A stretch of 64,000 bases of DNA from Streptomyces sp. C10-9-1 (lineage in GTDB: Bacteria; Actinomycetota; Actinomycetes; Streptomycetales; Streptomycetaceae), in contig NZ_JANHKP010000002.1 in NCBI RefSeq assembly GCF_024497955.1, positions 419,334 through 483,333 of the forward strand. The letters run 5' to 3'. The notes under the pieces are model-generated. The model searched no databases. It was given only the letters and a program-made list of their open reading frames with translations, and was not told where the DNA came from. Both the position numbers and the translations under genes were made by a program. Shown here one piece after another: positions 1 to 8,457 of the stretch (positions within the stretch are counted from its first letter, which is position 1; the number at the start of each line of letters is the position of its first letter).

Positions 1-542
1 GGGGGCTTCGCGCGCCGGTGTCCGGGAAGGCCGGGACGGTGGGAGGGGCGGGCGCGGTGTCCGTTCCCGGTGCGCCCGCTCCGCCGGGCGCACCGGGAGT
101 GTTCGAGTCGCGAAGAGAGCCGAAAGGGCGCGGTATCGGCCGCCGGGGCGGTCGGGGGCGCCTGGGAAAATCGCCGGACAGGCGCAAAGGCATTGGCCTA
201 AGCTGCTCTCAACTGTCACATCAGTGCGGTTGTGCACCAACTCGACGTCAGACTCCGCCGTTCCCGAATCCGGTGGGGTTCTGTCCGGGTGCTCCGGATA
301 TGTCCCTGTCCTGCTCGCCGTGCAGAGAGATTTCGACCCGGTATTCCGGATTGCTCACGAATGCCCCCAGGTCACTCCCCTGGGTGATCTGCCGCGTACC
401 CATAGTCCGTTCGGGCCATTCAAGATTGGACCGCGCGGGGGTGTTGCGCTGTCCCCGCCTTCCGTAACGTCCTCGACTGGTAGCGGTGAATATGCCGCTA
501 CCGCCGTGGGGGAGCCTCGATTCGGGAGAGGACGGCGCCGGC
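1..542. other. Upstream region of wblA, no gene seen
   Basis: No reading frame here has family features or codon bias like the neighbouring genes. The stretch from about 180 to 490 is less GC-rich than the coding DNA and is the likely control region of wblA. A possible promoter is TTGCGC at 444-449 with TAACGT at 465-470 (15-nt spacer, weak). A small stem-loop, CCCAGG paired with CCTGGG, lies around 366-384. In S. coelicolor a divergent gene lies on the far side, so position 1 may be close to its 5' end. Confidence 0.5.
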
Positions 543-887
543 ATGGGCTGGGTTACCGACTGGAGTGCGCAGGCAGCCTGCCGCACGACGGATCCGGATG
601 AACTGTTCGTACAAGGGGCAGCGCAGAACAGGGCCAAGGCGGTGTGCACCGGTTGCCCGGTGCGGACCGAGTGCCTGGCCGATGCGCTCGACAACCGCGT
701 CGAGTTCGGCGTGTGGGGCGGGATGACGGAACGGGAACGGCGCGCGCTGCTGCGCAGGCGCCCCACGGTCACCTCCTGGCGGCGGTTGCTGGAGACCGCG
801 CGCACGGAGTACGAGCGCAGCGCGGGCATTCTCCCCGTGGGCCTCGACGACGACGAGACGTACGAGGAGTACGCCGCGGCCGGCTGA
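543..887 (+). CDS. wblA: WhiB-like regulator WblA
   Basis: This is a 114-residue WhiB-family protein, a small iron-sulfur transcription factor. The four cluster ligands are Cys13, Cys35, Cys38 and Cys44 (C-x2-C-x5-C for the last three), followed by the G-V-W-G-G turn at 56-60 and an Arg-rich putative DNA-binding segment (ERERRALLRRR). Nearly the whole sequence agrees with what I remember of S. coelicolor WblA, which represses antibiotic production and is needed for aerial hyphae to mature. I chose ATG 543 because the protein then begins MGWVTDW as in other WblA. An in-frame ATG at 486 would add 19 residues. The paired ATPase genes downstream are convergent, an arrangement also seen beside whiB4 in mycobacteria. 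Confidence 0.93.
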   Translation: MGWVTDWSAQAACRTTDPDELFVQGAAQNRAKAVCTGCPVRTECLADALDNRVEFGVWGGMTERERRALLRRRPTVTSWRRLLETARTEYERSAGILPVGLDDDETYEEYAAAG

Positions 888-1021
888 GTCGGCGCGCGCC
901 CCGGATCCCGGGACGTCGCCCGGACGGTGACCCCGGAGCAGGAGACGCACCCCACACGTCGCGCGTCGCGCACAGCGTCGTGTCTCCCCGGAGGGCGGCG
1001 CACGCACTCCGGACGGTCGGA

Positions 1022-1046
1022 GGCCGCGCCCGCACAGGGCGCGGCC
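1022..1046. terminator. Hairpin between wblA and the ATPase pair
   Basis: A perfect 10-bp GC stem (arms 1022-1031 and 1037-1046, loop GCACA) lies between two convergent genes and could stop transcription from both sides. There is no U tract, as is common in Streptomyces. I see no gene in the rest of the 888-1323 gap. Confidence 0.6.
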
Positions 1047-1323
1047 CGGCGGTCCCGGAGTCGGTGCCGGTGCACCCCCGAGCCACCCGACCGGGAGCCC
1101 TCTGCGGCGCGCCCCGGCTGCCGACAGCAGATCAGCGGGTTGCGGGCGGGCGCCTGGTGCCCGCCTCGCCCTGCCGGGCGCCCGCGCCCGGTCGTCCCGC
1201 GTGCCGTACCCGCCCACGGCGGGAGGGGGCGACGGGGCCGTCCCGCGCACGTGGCAGGCGGTGGCTCGTGTGTGCCCGCGAAGGTTCGCGCGTCGGAGGC
1301 GCCAGGGTGCAACGGCCCGTGTG

Positions 1324-2688
1324 TCAGGCGCCGGCGTTCCCGGCCGCCAGCCGCTCCCCGATCGCCCGGAGGCCGGCCAGGTCGTGCACATCGCCCGCCA
1401 GCGCGGGGACCTCGGCGACCGCCACCTCGGGATGGAGCGCGGTGAAGCGGTCCCGGGTGCGCTTCTCCCGGGCGAGTACCTGCATGCGCTCGGCGTGCAG
1501 CCGCAGCAGACCGGCGGTCAGCCGCGGTATGTCGTTCGGCGGCACGGCCTCGGGAGAGCCGTGCCGACCGGCCTCGGCGGGGGACGCATCCGGCACGGTG
1601 GCCGCGTCCCTCCGCGGTGGGGCCGAGGGAGCCTCGTGCGGTGTTTCGGGGGAGTGCTCCACGGCCGGGGGTTCGGGGGAGACGGCCGCGGCGTCACGAC
1701 CCTGAGTCTTCCCGGCTCGTTGATCGACAATGCGGCCCTCGTCAAGATTTTCCGCGGCCGCCAGGGCCCGCTCCGCGGACAACCGCGCCGCGCCGCTGCC
1801 GTGCACCCGGTTCAGCACCAGGCCGGCCAGCGGCATGTCCTCCGCCGCCAGGCGCTCCACGAAGTACGCGGCCTCCCGCAGCGCGTCGCGCTCCGGGGCG
1901 GCGACCACGACGAACGCCGTGCCGGGTGCCTGGAGCAGCCGGTAGGTGGCGTCCGCCCGGGTCCGGAAGCCGCCGAACATCGTGTCCATCGCCGCGACGA
2001 AGGTCTGCACGTCACGGAGGAACTGACCCCCCAGCAGCTTGCCGAGCGTCCCCGTCATCATCGACATGCCGACGTTGAGGAACTTCATCCCGGCCCGGCC
2101 GCCGACCTTGGCCGGTGCCATCAGCACCTTGATGAAGCCGCCGTCCAGGAACGAGCCGAGCCGCCCCGGCGCGTCGAGGAAGTCGAGCGCGGAGCGCGAC
2201 GGCGGGGTGTCGACGATGATCAGGTCCCACTCGTCCCTGGCCCGTAGCTGCCCCAGCTTCTCCATCGCCATGTACTCCTGCGTACCGGCGAACCCTGCCG
2301 ACAGGGACTGGTAGAAGGGGTTCTCCAGGATGGCGCGGGCCCGTTCCGGGTCCGCGTGCGCCTCGACGATCTCGTCGAAGGTCCGCTTCATGTCCAGCAT
2401 CATCGCGTGCAGCTCCCCGCCGCCCGCGGCCCCGCCGTCCCGGACGATGCCGGTGACCCTCCGGGGGGTGTTGTCGAGCGAGTCGATGCCCATCGACTGG
2501 GCCAGCCGCCGCGCCGGGTCGATGGTCAGCACGACCACCTTCCGGCCGCGCTCCGCCGCCCGCACGCCGAGCGCCGCGGCCGTCGTGGTCTTCCCGACGC
2601 CGCCGGCGCCGCAGCACACGACGATACGGGTGCCGGGGTCGTCGATGAGGGGGTCGATCTCCAGGCGGTCCACCGTGTCCAGGGTCAT
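1324..2688 (-). CDS. Get3/ArsA-like ATPase, second of a pair
   Basis: This 454-residue P-loop ATPase belongs to the ArsA/Get3 family. It has a deviant Walker A GAGGVGKTT at 27-35, a switch motif DTPPS at 160-164 and a conserved TIDPARR stretch at about 55. Residues from about 330 to 400 form a Pro/Ala/Glu-rich linker before a charged C-terminal helix, so the protein is longer than its partner. Its ATG overlaps the stop of the upstream ATPase by 4 nt (2685-2688), so the two are translationally coupled and probably form a complex. The orthologous mycobacterial pair (Rv3679-Rv3680, called BagA-BagB) is linked to tolerance of glycerol and stress. No arsenite-binding cysteine pair is visible, so arsenic export is unlikely. 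Confidence 0.85.
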   Translation of the reverse strand: MTLDTVDRLEIDPLIDDPGTRIVVCCGAGGVGKTTTAAALGVRAAERGRKVVVLTIDPARRLAQSMGIDSLDNTPRRVTGIVRDGGAAGGGELHAMMLDMKRTFDEIVEAHADPERARAILENPFYQSLSAGFAGTQEYMAMEKLGQLRARDEWDLIIVDTPPSRSALDFLDAPGRLGSFLDGGFIKVLMAPAKVGGRAGMKFLNVGMSMMTGTLGKLLGGQFLRDVQTFVAAMDTMFGGFRTRADATYRLLQAPGTAFVVVAAPERDALREAAYFVERLAAEDMPLAGLVLNRVHGSGAARLSAERALAAAENLDEGRIVDQRAGKTQGRDAAAVSPEPPAVEHSPETPHEAPSAPPRRDAATVPDASPAEAGRHGSPEAVPPNDIPRLTAGLLRLHAERMQVLAREKRTRDRFTALHPEVAVAEVPALAGDVHDLAGLRAIGERLAAGNAGA

Positions 2689-3647
2689 TCGCCCGCCCCT
2701 TGCTTGCGCAGTTCCGAGGCCAGCTGGTACAGCCCGGCCAGTTCCACCCCGTCGCCGAGCATCGGCAGTTCGTGGGAGTCCAGCCCGAGCCCCGTGAGCA
2801 GTCCGCGCTGCGACCGCTCCAGCCCGACGCGCTCCGCGTGCTCCGCGGCCTGCTCCAGCAGCGGGCCCACCAGCTCCGCGGGCTCCGGCACACCGGCGGA
2901 GCCGAGGGCCTCGGCGACGGCAGCCCGCCCCCCTTCGGAGACCTCCCGGACGGCGTCCTCGTCGAGGACGTGCGGTCGCACCATGTTCACGATCACCTTG
3001 CCCACCGGGAGCCCGGCCGCGCGCAGCTCGGCCACCCCGTCCGCGGTCTCCTGGACGGGCATCTCCTCCAGCAGGGTGACCAGGTGCACGGCCGTGTCGG
3101 CGGACTTCAGCACCCGCATCACCGACTGCGCCTGATGGTGTATCGGGCCGATCCGGGCCAGTCCGGCGACCTCGTCGTTGACGTTGAGGAAGCGTGTGAC
3201 GCGGCCGGTGGGCGGAGCGTCCATGACCACGTGGTCGTAGACGTAGCGCCCCTCCTTGTCGCGGCGGCGCACCGCCTCGCACGCCTTGCCGGTGAGGAGC
3301 ACGTCCCGGACGCCGGGGGCGATGGTGGTCGCGAAGTCGATGGCCCCGATCTTCTTGAGCGCCCGGCCCGCGGAGCCCAGCTTGTAGAACATCTGCAGGT
3401 AGTCCAGCAGCGCACGCTCCGCGTCGATGGCCAGCGCGAAGACCTCGCCGCCCTCGGCGGAGACGGCGATCTTGCGCTCCTCGTAGGGGAGGGCCTCCGT
3501 CTCGAAGAGCTGGGCGATGCCCTGCCTGCCCTCCACCTCGACGAGAAGGGTGCGCTTTCCCTCGGTCGCGAGGGCGAGCGCGAGGGCGGCGGCGACCGTG
3601 GTCTTGCCGGTACCGCCCTTGCCGCTGACGACCTGGAGCCTGCTCAC
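2685..3647 (-). CDS. Get3/ArsA-like ATPase, first of a pair
   Basis: This 320-residue ATPase opens with a beta strand and Walker A GKGGTGKTT at 9-17 and has the switch motif DAPPTG at 143-148. It lacks the long linker of its partner. The start is GTG at 3647. There is no Shine-Dalgarno sequence, but a -10 hexamer TAGGCT (3655-3660) ends 7 nt before the GTG, so the transcript is probably leaderless. It is the first gene of the two-gene operon. Family knowledge suggests a cytosolic ATPase heterodimer; the client protein or substrate cannot be inferred from the sequence. Confidence 0.85.
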   Translation of the reverse strand: MSRLQVVSGKGGTGKTTVAAALALALATEGKRTLLVEVEGRQGIAQLFETEALPYEERKIAVSAEGGEVFALAIDAERALLDYLQMFYKLGSAGRALKKIGAIDFATTIAPGVRDVLLTGKACEAVRRRDKEGRYVYDHVVMDAPPTGRVTRFLNVNDEVAGLARIGPIHHQAQSVMRVLKSADTAVHLVTLLEEMPVQETADGVAELRAAGLPVGKVIVNMVRPHVLDEDAVREVSEGGRAAVAEALGSAGVPEPAELVGPLLEQAAEHAERVGLERSQRGLLTGLGLDSHELPMLGDGVELAGLYQLASELRKQGAGE

Positions 3648-3654
3648 ACATGCG

Positions 3655-3660
3655 AGCCTA
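3655..3660 (-). promoter_or_regulatory. -10 hexamer TAGGCT, leaderless ATPase operon
   Basis: TAGGCT on the minus strand ends 7 nt before GTG 3647, which places the likely transcription start at the start codon. No clear -35 is visible. Confidence 0.45.
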
Positions 3661-3767
3661 ACCAGTCGGGGCGCGCCCTACGCACGGAGGCCGCCAGCCC
3701 TCCGGCCCGCCCCGGGCCGCGGGCCGCGGCGCGCGGGCTGCCTCACGGGGGCGCGGGGCGGGGCGGC

Positions 3768-3773
3768 TAGAGT
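3768..3773 (+). promoter_or_regulatory. -10 hexamer TAGAGT, leaderless DUF4177-RidA unit
   Basis: TAGAGT ends 7 nt before ATG 3781 and there is no ribosome-binding site, so a leaderless mRNA is likely. Confidence 0.45.
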
Positions 3774-3780
3774 CGCCTCC

Positions 3781-3936
3781 ATGACCAAGTGGGAATACGC
3801 GACCGTGCCCCTCCTCGTGCACGCGACGAAGCAGATTCTGGACACCTGGGGCGAGGACGGCTGGGAGCTCGTCCAGGTCGTGCCCGGACCGAACCCCGAG
3901 CAGCTGGTGGCCTACCTGAAGCGGGAGAAGCAGTGA
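3781..3936 (+). CDS. DUF4177 small protein
   Basis: This 51-residue protein has the DUF4177 pattern: KWEYATVPLL at the start, then a W-x-x-x-G-W-E-L-V-Q-V core and a basic tail. Its function is unknown. It sits directly before the RidA gene, and the two overlap by 4 nt (GTGA at 3933-3936), the same order as the small gene next to the RidA gene in mycobacteria. The start has only a -10 hexamer 7 nt upstream, so it is probably translated from a leaderless transcript. Confidence 0.8.
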   Translation: MTKWEYATVPLLVHATKQILDTWGEDGWELVQVVPGPNPEQLVAYLKREKQ

Positions 3937-4403
3937 GCGGCGCGGTGGAGAGCAGGCTCGCCGAGCTGGGGCTGACCCTGCCGGAGGTCGTGCCCCCGCT
4001 CGCCGCCTACCAGCCCGCCGTGGTCTCGGGTGCCTACGTGTACACCGCGGGCCAGCTCCCCATGGTGGAGGGCCGGCTCCCGGTCACCGGCAAGGTGGGC
4101 GCCGAGGTGACCGCGGAGGAGGCCAAGGACCTCGCCCGCACCTGCGCGCTGAACGCCCTGGCGGCCGTGAAGTCGGTCGTCGGCGACCTGGACCGGATCG
4201 CCCGGGTCGTCAAGGTGACCGGCTTCGTGGCGTCCGCCGCCGACTTCACCGGTCAGCCGGGCGTCCTCAACGGGGCGAGCGAGCTGCTGGGCGAGGTGCT
4301 CGGCGACAAGGGCGTGCACGCCCGCAGCGCCGTGGGCGTCGCGGTCCTTCCCCTGGACGCGCCCGTCGAGGTCGAGATCCAGGTCGAGCTGGCCCGGGGC
4401 TGA
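3933..4403 (+). CDS. RidA/YjgF-family protein
   Basis: This 156-residue protein is of the RidA family, small trimeric enzymes that hydrolyse reactive enamine/imine intermediates from PLP enzymes. It shows the family's start (LPEVVPPLAAYQPAVVSG), the AYVYTAGQLPMVEG strand and the C-terminal EVEIQVELA strand. It lacks the classic Arg near the end (RVEIEAIA), so it may be a non-archetypal Rid member. GTG 3933 is preceded by GGGAG 5 nt away and overlaps the upstream stop. A strong hairpin follows. Confidence 0.85.
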   Translation: MSGAVESRLAELGLTLPEVVPPLAAYQPAVVSGAYVYTAGQLPMVEGRLPVTGKVGAEVTAEEAKDLARTCALNALAAVKSVVGDLDRIARVVKVTGFVASAADFTGQPGVLNGASELLGEVLGDKGVHARSAVGVAVLPLDAPVEVEIQVELARG

Positions 4404-4432
4404 GCGGAGGGCCCCACGGGCCCGGCCCGTCC

Positions 4433-4470
4433 GCGGCCCGTGCCCCGCCCGGGGGCCGGGCACGGGCCGC
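4433..4470 (+). terminator. Hairpin after the RidA gene
   Basis: A perfect 13-bp stem has arms at 4433-4445 and 4458-4470 with a 12-nt GC-rich loop. It starts 30 nt after the RidA stop codon. Confidence 0.6.
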
Positions 4471-4544
4471 GCTTCCGCCCCGGAGGAGCCGCCCGGGCGC
4501 CGTGCGGCTCCCGGCCGCCCCTCGAACATCCCGGCGGGAGCGCA

Positions 4545-4550
4545 TAGCAT
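4545..4550 (+). promoter_or_regulatory. -10 hexamer TAGCAT before the NUDIX gene
   Basis: TAGCAT ends 6 nt before ATG 4557 and no Shine-Dalgarno is present, so a leaderless transcript is likely. Confidence 0.4.
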
Positions 4551-4556
4551 CCGCCC

Positions 4557-5423
4557 ATGTCCAATGGTCAGTGGTACCCGCCGGAATGGCCCGACCGCAT
4601 CCGCGCCCTGGCGGCCGGTGAGCTCACCCCTGCCGCGCCCCGGCGGGCGGCCACCGTCATGCTGCTGCGCGACGGCCCCGACGGGCCCCTGGTCCACATG
4701 CTGCGCCGCCGCACCTCCATGGCCTTCGCCGGCGGTGCCTACGCCTACCCGGGCGGCGGTGTCGACCCCCGGGACGACCGGCCCGTGGGCTGGGCGGGTC
4801 CGTCGCCGTCCGAGTGGGCCGACCGGCTCGGCACCGGTGACGCGGCCCTGGCGCAGGCCGTCGTCTGCGCGGCGGTCCGGGAGACCTACGAGGAGGCGGG
4901 CGTGCTGCTCGCCGGGCCTACCCCGGACACCGTGGTGGGGGACACGACCGGCGAGGACTGGGAGGCCGACCGCAGGGCGCTGGTCGACCGCGAGCTGTCC
5001 TTCTCCCACTTCCTCGAGCGCCGCGGACTGGTGCTCCGCTCCGACCTGCTCGGTGCCTGGGCCCGCTGGATCACCCCGGAGTTCGAGCCGCGCCGCTACG
5101 ACACCTGGTTCTTCGTGGCGGTGCTCCCCGAAGGCCAGCGCACCCGCAACGCCTCCACCGAGGCGGAGTCCACGGTGTGGACCCGCCCGGGCGAGGCCGC
5201 TGCCGGCTACGACCGGGGCGAGCTGCTGATGATGCCGCCGACGATCGCCACCCTGCGCACCCTGGAGCCGTACCCGGCCGCGGCGGACGCCCTCGCGGGC
5301 TCCGCGGGCCGCGACCTCGCCCCGGTGCTGGCGCAGGCGCGGCTGGTGGGCGGCGAGGTGGTCCTGAGCTGGCCCGGCCACGACGAGTTCACCCGGCACG
5401 TGCCGCAGGGGGACCGACGATGA
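4557..5423 (+). CDS. NUDIX hydrolase
   Basis: This 288-residue protein has an N-terminal NUDIX strand (AATVMLLRDG), the GGAYAYPGGGVDPRD segment at 59-73 and the Nudix helix RETYEEAG at 108-115. The box is longer than the canonical 23 residues because about 20 residues separate GGGVD from the helix, as in the peroxisomal NUDT7/NUDT19-like group that acts on CoA derivatives. The substrate is not certain. Its stop overlaps the start of the metallo-hydrolase gene by 4 nt, so the two are co-translated. Confidence 0.85.
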   Translation: MSNGQWYPPEWPDRIRALAAGELTPAAPRRAATVMLLRDGPDGPLVHMLRRRTSMAFAGGAYAYPGGGVDPRDDRPVGWAGPSPSEWADRLGTGDAALAQAVVCAAVRETYEEAGVLLAGPTPDTVVGDTTGEDWEADRRALVDRELSFSHFLERRGLVLRSDLLGAWARWITPEFEPRRYDTWFFVAVLPEGQRTRNASTEAESTVWTRPGEAAAGYDRGELLMMPPTIATLRTLEPYPAAADALAGSAGRDLAPVLAQARLVGGEVVLSWPGHDEFTRHVPQGDRR

Positions 5424-6268
5424 CCGACGCCGCCGCACTGCCCGGGCAGCCCCGGGGCGGTGTGCTCTCCGGGCCCGCCACCGCGCGCGCCGTCAACGTC
5501 CTCGCCCCCAACCCGTCCCCCATGACCCTGGACGGGACCAACACCTGGGTGCTGGCGGAGCCCGGCTCCGAGGCGGCCGTGGTCGTCGACCCGGGGCCGC
5601 TGGACGAGGCGCACCTGCGGGCGGTGATCGAGACCGTCGAGGCGTCCGGCCGGAGGGTCGCGCTCACCCTGCTCACCCACGGCCACGCCGACCACGCCGA
5701 GGGCGCCGGCCGCTTCGCCGAACTGACCGGGACGCGCGTCCGGGCCCTGGACCCCGCCCTCCGGCTCGGTGACGAGGGACTCGACGCGGGTGACGTCGTC
5801 GACGCGGGCGGGCTCGAACTGCGGGTGGTCCCGACTCCGGGGCACACCGCCGACTCGCTGTGCTTCCACCTGCCCGCCGACGGTGCGGTGCTCACCGGGG
5901 ACACCGTCCTCGGCCGGGGGACCACGATGGTGGCCCATCCCGACGGCAGGCTCGGCGACTACCTCGACTCGCTGCGGCGCCTGCGTTCGCTCACCGTGGA
6001 CGACGGCGTCCACACGGTGCTGCCCGGGCACGGCCCGGTGCTGGAGGACGCCCAGGGCGCCGTCGAGTTCTACCTGGCCCACCGCGCGGCGCGGCTCGCG
6101 CAGGTGGAGACGGCGGTCGAGAACGGGCTGACCTCCGCCTCTGAGGTCGTCGCCCGGGTGTACGCCGAGGTGGACCGCTCGCTGTGGCCCGCGGCCGAAC
6201 TGTCGGTCAGGGCGCAGCTGGCGTACCTGCGCGAGCGCGGGTTGACGGGGCCGGGCGACCGCTCCTGA
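5420..6268 (+). CDS. Metallo-beta-lactamase fold hydrolase
   Basis: This 282-residue enzyme has the metallo-beta-lactamase metal site: T-H-G-H-A-D-H at 86-92, then PGHTADS, GDTVLG and the last ligand in PGHGP. The layout matches the glyoxalase II/LACTB2-like branch and the mycobacterial neighbour Rv3677c. The C-terminal 80 residues form a helical winged-helix-like tail typical of LACTB2 proteins. ATG 5420 overlaps the NUDIX stop. It is probably a cytosolic hydrolase of thioesters, phosphodiesters or RNA; the choice cannot be made from sequence alone. Confidence 0.85.
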   Translation: MTDAAALPGQPRGGVLSGPATARAVNVLAPNPSPMTLDGTNTWVLAEPGSEAAVVVDPGPLDEAHLRAVIETVEASGRRVALTLLTHGHADHAEGAGRFAELTGTRVRALDPALRLGDEGLDAGDVVDAGGLELRVVPTPGHTADSLCFHLPADGAVLTGDTVLGRGTTMVAHPDGRLGDYLDSLRRLRSLTVDDGVHTVLPGHGPVLEDAQGAVEFYLAHRAARLAQVETAVENGLTSASEVVARVYAEVDRSLWPAAELSVRAQLAYLRERGLTGPGDRS

Positions 6269-6511
6269 GGCTCCGCGCCACCGGACCGGGTAGGACGGCA
6301 CCCGTAAGAGGCCGGACCCGGTGCGTGCGCCGCAGGACCGCGCAGCCGGCGGAGCCCTTGCGCACGCCGTGCGGAACGCGTGCGGGCGAGCCGTGCAACC
6401 CCCGGGCGCCCCGGGGCGTCCTGGGAGGTGGACGGGGGCTTTAACCCCCGCTTACATCGGAACGACCGGCGTGGCGCGGTCCGGCGCTACCCGCCCTGGG
6501 GGGACAACGAC

Positions 6512-7396
6512 GTGTTCGTGCTGTTCGTCATACTCGTCATCGCCGCGGCGGTGCTCCACTTCGCCGCGCGCGGCAGCGAGCGCACCGGTCTGAGGCTGGG
6601 CGCGCTGGGTGCCCTGCTGGCGGGGCTGCTCGCGGGCGTCACCAGTTGCGTGCACGTCGTCAGCGCCTACGAGGTCGGTGTGCCGGTCACCTTCGGCAAG
6701 GTGGGATCGCCGATGACCTCCGGACTGAACCTCACCTCGCCCTTCACGAACGTCACGACCTTCTCGACCCGGCCGGTGGACCTCAACCTCTCCGACAAGG
6801 ACGTCATCGAGGTGCGCTCCTCCCAGGGCGGCGTCATGTACGCCGAGGTCACCGTCAAGTGGGCGGTGACCCCGGCCAAGGCGGTCGAGCTCTACCGCCT
6901 CGCGGGCAGCGAGGACGCCATCCAGCAGCGGCTGGTCTTCCCCGACAGCCGGGAGATCGTGCGCAACGTCTTCGCCCGCTACACCAGCGAGGAGGGGTAC
7001 ACCTCGGCTCGGGAGAAGATCAACGCCGAGATCGCGGAGCTCATCAAGGAGCGCCTCGCGCCCCGGGGCATCGCGGTGACCACCGTCAACCTCCGCAACG
7101 TGAAGCCCTCCGAGAAGCTCCAGGAGCAGATCGACCGCAAGATCCAGCAGGAGCAGGCGACCGAGCGGGCCACCGAGGCCGCCCGCACGGCGAAGGCGGA
7201 GGCGGAGCGGCGCCGCATCGAGGCCGAGGGCATCGCCAGGGCCAACCGGATCCTCAGCGAGTCGCTGAGCGACAAGGTCCTGGCCAACCAGTGCATCGAG
7301 GCCTTCAGGGAGGCGGCGGCCAAGAACCCGGTCTACGCGGTTCCCTGCGGTGGCGGTGCGGGCAACCCGGTGATCGTGGACGGCACCCGGGACTGA
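6512..7396 (+). CDS. SPFH/band-7 (prohibitin-like) membrane protein
   Basis: This 294-residue protein starts with two short hydrophobic helices (about 1-20 and 28-50), then a band-7 domain (YEVGVPVTFGKVGSPMTSGL onward) and a long Ala/Glu/Arg-rich coiled coil (about 205-250) ending with a Gly-rich tail. SPFH proteins form membrane rings that scaffold other membrane proteins. I chose GTG 6512 because GGGGGG stands 8 nt upstream and the first transmembrane helix begins right after it; the open frame extends upstream without a ribosome-binding site. No operon partner is adjacent. A very strong terminator follows. Confidence 0.85.
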   Translation: MFVLFVILVIAAAVLHFAARGSERTGLRLGALGALLAGLLAGVTSCVHVVSAYEVGVPVTFGKVGSPMTSGLNLTSPFTNVTTFSTRPVDLNLSDKDVIEVRSSQGGVMYAEVTVKWAVTPAKAVELYRLAGSEDAIQQRLVFPDSREIVRNVFARYTSEEGYTSAREKINAEIAELIKERLAPRGIAVTTVNLRNVKPSEKLQEQIDRKIQQEQATERATEAARTAKAEAERRRIEAEGIARANRILSESLSDKVLANQCIEAFREAAAKNPVYAVPCGGGAGNPVIVDGTRD

Positions 7397-7449
7397 GCGG
7401 GGGACTGAGCGGGGGACACCGGGCAGCCGCCCCGGTTCCCTCCCGGGAG

Positions 7450-7516
7450 CCCGTACGACACGCCCGAGGGCCGTCCCGCGGATTCTGCGGGACGGCCCTC
7501 GGGCGTGTCGTACGGG
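7450..7516. terminator. Perfect 30-bp bidirectional terminator
   Basis: Arms 7450-7479 and 7487-7516 are perfectly complementary over 30 bp with a 7-nt loop (GGATTCT). It sits between the convergent band-7 gene and crp, whose stop codon is 18 nt away, so it should end transcription from both sides. Confidence 0.9.
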
Positions 7517-7534
7517 GGAGCGCCGGGCGCCGCC

Positions 7535-8209
7535 TCAGCGCGAGCGCTTGGCCAGCCGCTCCACGTCCAGCAGGATCACCGCGCGGGCCTCCAGCCGGAG
7601 CCAGCCGCGCTGGGCGAAGTCGGCCAGGGCCTTGTTGACGGTCTCCCGGGACGCGCCGACGAGCTGGGCCAGCTCCTCCTGGGTGAGGTCGTGGACGACG
7701 TGGATGCCCTCCTCCGACTGCACGCCGAAGCGGCGCGACAGGTCGAGCAGGGCGCGGGCGACGCGGCCCGGGACGTCGGAGAAGACCAGGTCGGACATCT
7801 GGTCGTTGGTCTTGCGGAGCCGGCGGGCGACCGCGCGCAGCAGCGCCGTGGCGACCTCGGGGCGCACGTTCAGCCAGGGCTGGAGGTCTCCGTGGCCCAG
7901 ACCGAGGAGCTTGACCTCGGTGAGCGCGGTGGCGGTGGCGGTGCGCGGGCCCGGGTCGAACAGGGACAGCTCGCCGATCAGCTCGCCCGGACCGAGGACG
8001 GCGAGCATGTTCTCGCGCCCGTCCGGGGAGGTGCGGTGGAGCTTCACCTTGCCCTCCGTCACCACGTAGAGGCGGTCACCGGGGTCGCCCTCGTGGAAGA
8101 GCGCGTCGCCGCGGGCGAGCGTCACCTCACTCATCGAGGCGCGGAGCTCCGCGGCCTGCTCGTCATCGAGCGCCGCGAAGAGCGGGGCGCGCCGCAGAAC
8201 GTCGTCCAC
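7535..8209 (-). CDS. crp: cAMP receptor protein Crp
   Basis: This 224-residue CRP/FNR regulator has an N-terminal cyclic-nucleotide domain with the phosphate-binding cassette GELIGELSLFDPGPRTATA, a long dimer helix (RAVARRLRKTNDQ) and a C-terminal winged helix with LTQEELAQLVGASRETVNKA. Length and sequence match S. coelicolor Crp, a global regulator of germination and antibiotic production. GTG 8209 has GGAG 7 nt upstream (GGAGAGAACTC); the open frame runs further upstream but lacks homology. A candidate Crp site lies 129 nt upstream of the start (8338-8351), suggesting autoregulation. Confidence 0.95.
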   Translation of the reverse strand: MDDVLRRAPLFAALDDEQAAELRASMSEVTLARGDALFHEGDPGDRLYVVTEGKVKLHRTSPDGRENMLAVLGPGELIGELSLFDPGPRTATATALTEVKLLGLGHGDLQPWLNVRPEVATALLRAVARRLRKTNDQMSDLVFSDVPGRVARALLDLSRRFGVQSEEGIHVVHDLTQEELAQLVGASRETVNKALADFAQRGWLRLEARAVILLDVERLAKRSR

Positions 8210-8337
8210 GAGTTCTCTCCTTGTCGACCTGCTCAGGGGACGTAGTCCCCCATGATGCCGGACCGTGCCGTGCTGTCCCGGCGACGTCGGGTCCCGCGCG
8301 GCATCGTCGGGGGTCCGGACCCCGGTAGTAAACAATC

Positions 8338-8351
8338 GTGCGATCAGTCAC
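8338..8351. promoter_or_regulatory. Candidate Crp binding site
   Basis: GTGCGATCAGTCAC fits the motif GTG-N6-GNCAC reported for S. coelicolor Crp (from memory). It lies in the divergent gap between crp and nth, 129 nt from the crp start and 107 nt from the nth start, so it could control either gene. Confidence 0.5.
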
Positions 8352-8445
8352 AACAAGTCTGACGCACGGACTCGTCCCCCGGTGCGGCAGGGGCCCGATT
8401 GGGTCGTGATTCCCGGGGACCGGCGCGGATGTCACCGGCGGCCCT

Positions 8446-8451
8446 TAGGCT
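8446..8451 (+). promoter_or_regulatory. -10 hexamer TAGGCT, leaderless nth
   Basis: TAGGCT ends 6 nt before GTG 8458 and no ribosome-binding site is visible, so the nth mRNA is probably leaderless. Confidence 0.5.
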
Positions 8452-8457
8452 GGCCGG

